Source: an uncultured Prevotella sp. (GTDB lineage: Bacteria > Bacteroidota > Bacteroidia > Bacteroidales > Bacteroidaceae). Taken from it: a DNA stretch of 16,386 nt. The translations under genes and the position numbers were made by a program. Below are positions 16,184 through 16,386 of the stretch, in pieces (within the stretch, counting starts at the first letter, position 1; every line of letters starts with the position of its first letter). A model generated the notes under the pieces. That model saw only the letters and a list, made by a program, of their open reading frames with translations, made no database searches and was not told the DNA's origin. The DNA is taken from positions 1-16,386 of the forward strand of contig URDV01000016.1 of the NCBI GenBank assembly GCA_900546605.1, in the 5' to 3' direction.

Positions 16184-16199
16184 AAAGTAGGAATACAAA
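16184..16199 (-). repeat. Diverged copy D of the intergenic 16-nt motif
   Basis: On the minus strand it reads TTTGTATTCCTACTTT, matching TTTGAATACCTACTTA at 13 of 16 positions. It overlaps the U-tract of the tRNA terminator and lies between the tRNAs and tamB. Its TTTG could instead be a -33 box for tamB. Confidence 0.3.
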
Positions 16200-16234
16200 A
16201 AAAGACTGAGTTGCTCTACAAGCAATCAGTCTTT
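16196..16234 (-). terminator. Rho-independent terminator of the tRNA operon
   Basis: AAAGACTGA (16201-16209) pairs with TCAGTCTTT (16226-16234), then TTGCT (16211-16215) with AGCAA (16221-16225), with one bulged base (16210) and a 5-nt loop. On the minus strand it runs into eight T. It is 6 nt beyond the tRNA-Leu 3' end and separates tRNA transcription from tamB. Confidence 0.85.
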
Positions 16235-16240
16235 ATAGTG

Positions 16241-16325
16241 TGCTCGAAGCGAGACTCGAACTCGCACGGACATTTCTGCCCAAAGGATTTTAAGTCCTTC
16301 GTGTCTACCATTCCACCATTCGAGC
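16241..16325 (-). tRNA. tRNA-Leu(UAA)
   Basis: An 85-nt class II tRNA decoding UUA. The acceptor stem GCTCGAA pairs with TTCGAGC, with discriminator A at 16241. The anticodon arm is AAGGA-CTTAAAA-TCCTT, with anticodon TAA at 16290-16292. A long variable arm and the T arm GCGAG-TTCGAGT-CTCGC follow. The 3' CCA is not encoded (CAC follows the discriminator). It lies 7 nt downstream of tRNA-Gly and is co-transcribed with it. Confidence 0.95.
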
Positions 16326-16332
16326 GACCTAG

Positions 16333-16386
16333 AGCGGAAAACGAGACTCGAACTCGCGACCCCAACCTTGGCAAGGTTGTGCTCTA
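16333..16386 (-). tRNA. tRNA-Gly(GCC), 5' end beyond the window
   Basis: The 3' part of a tRNA from the end of the D arm onward. The anticodon arm is CAACC-TTGCCAA-GGTTG, with anticodon GCC at 16370-16372. The T arm GCGAG-TTCGAGT-CTCGT and the acceptor 3' strand TTTCCGC with discriminator T (16333) follow. CCA is not encoded. About 20 nt of the 5' end lie outside the window. The T arm is almost identical to that of the adjacent tRNA-Leu. Confidence 0.93.

Overview
The window looks like chromosomal DNA from a gut- or oral-type Bacteroidales, most likely in or near the Prevotella group. Four things suggest this. Promoter-like boxes match the Bacteroidetes -7 consensus TAnnTTTG, and genes lack Shine-Dalgarno sequences. 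The outer-membrane assembly protein is the lipoprotein form of TamA (TamL), encoded next to TamB. The secreted hexosaminidase ends in an IYDLQGRR...GVYIINGQKVLVK-type tail, common in Prevotella-like secreted proteins. The tRNAs have no encoded CCA. No phage, transposase, CRISPR or defence genes are visible.

Layout, left to right. Positions 1-163 hold an imperfect inverted repeat made of TTAACRGG-like octamers, followed by a terminator for a gene to the left of the window. Positions 440-4297 (+) encode a very large secreted GH20 beta-N-acetylhexosaminidase with many C-terminal accessory modules. A 462-base convergent gap follows, with one terminator for each flanking gene. Positions 4760-5884 (-) encode a short secreted relative of GH127 (DUF1680) that appears to have lost its catalytic residues. 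Divergent from it, 6096-6803 (+) encodes a small outer-membrane beta-barrel-like protein of unknown function. The next gap (6804-7016) is largely filled by 14 tandem octamers of the same kind as at the left edge. Positions 7017-8903 (+) encode an SF1 Upf1-like helicase. A 25-bp stem terminator separates it from the convergent tamB-tamL operon (16133 down to 9064, -). At the right edge are a tRNA-Leu(UAA) and the 3' part of a tRNA-Gly(GCC), both on the minus strand, closed by a strong terminator just upstream of tamB.

How the genes fit together: TamB and TamL form an inner-membrane-to-outer-membrane assembly machine and are translationally coupled by an ATGA overlap. The GH20 and GH127-like proteins are both exported carbohydrate-related proteins, but no SusC/SusD pair is present, so this is not a classical polysaccharide utilisation locus. 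The helicase is probably a housekeeping nucleic-acid enzyme unrelated to its neighbours.

The least explained signals are non-coding. One is the dispersed family of octamer arrays with a shared 13-nt boundary. Another is a 16-nt motif (TTTGAATACCTACTTA-like) that lies downstream of four of the five terminators, in the direction of transcription. The third is a consensus -7 box only five bases before the tamB start codon. Everything here is from reading the sequence; no database searches were run.
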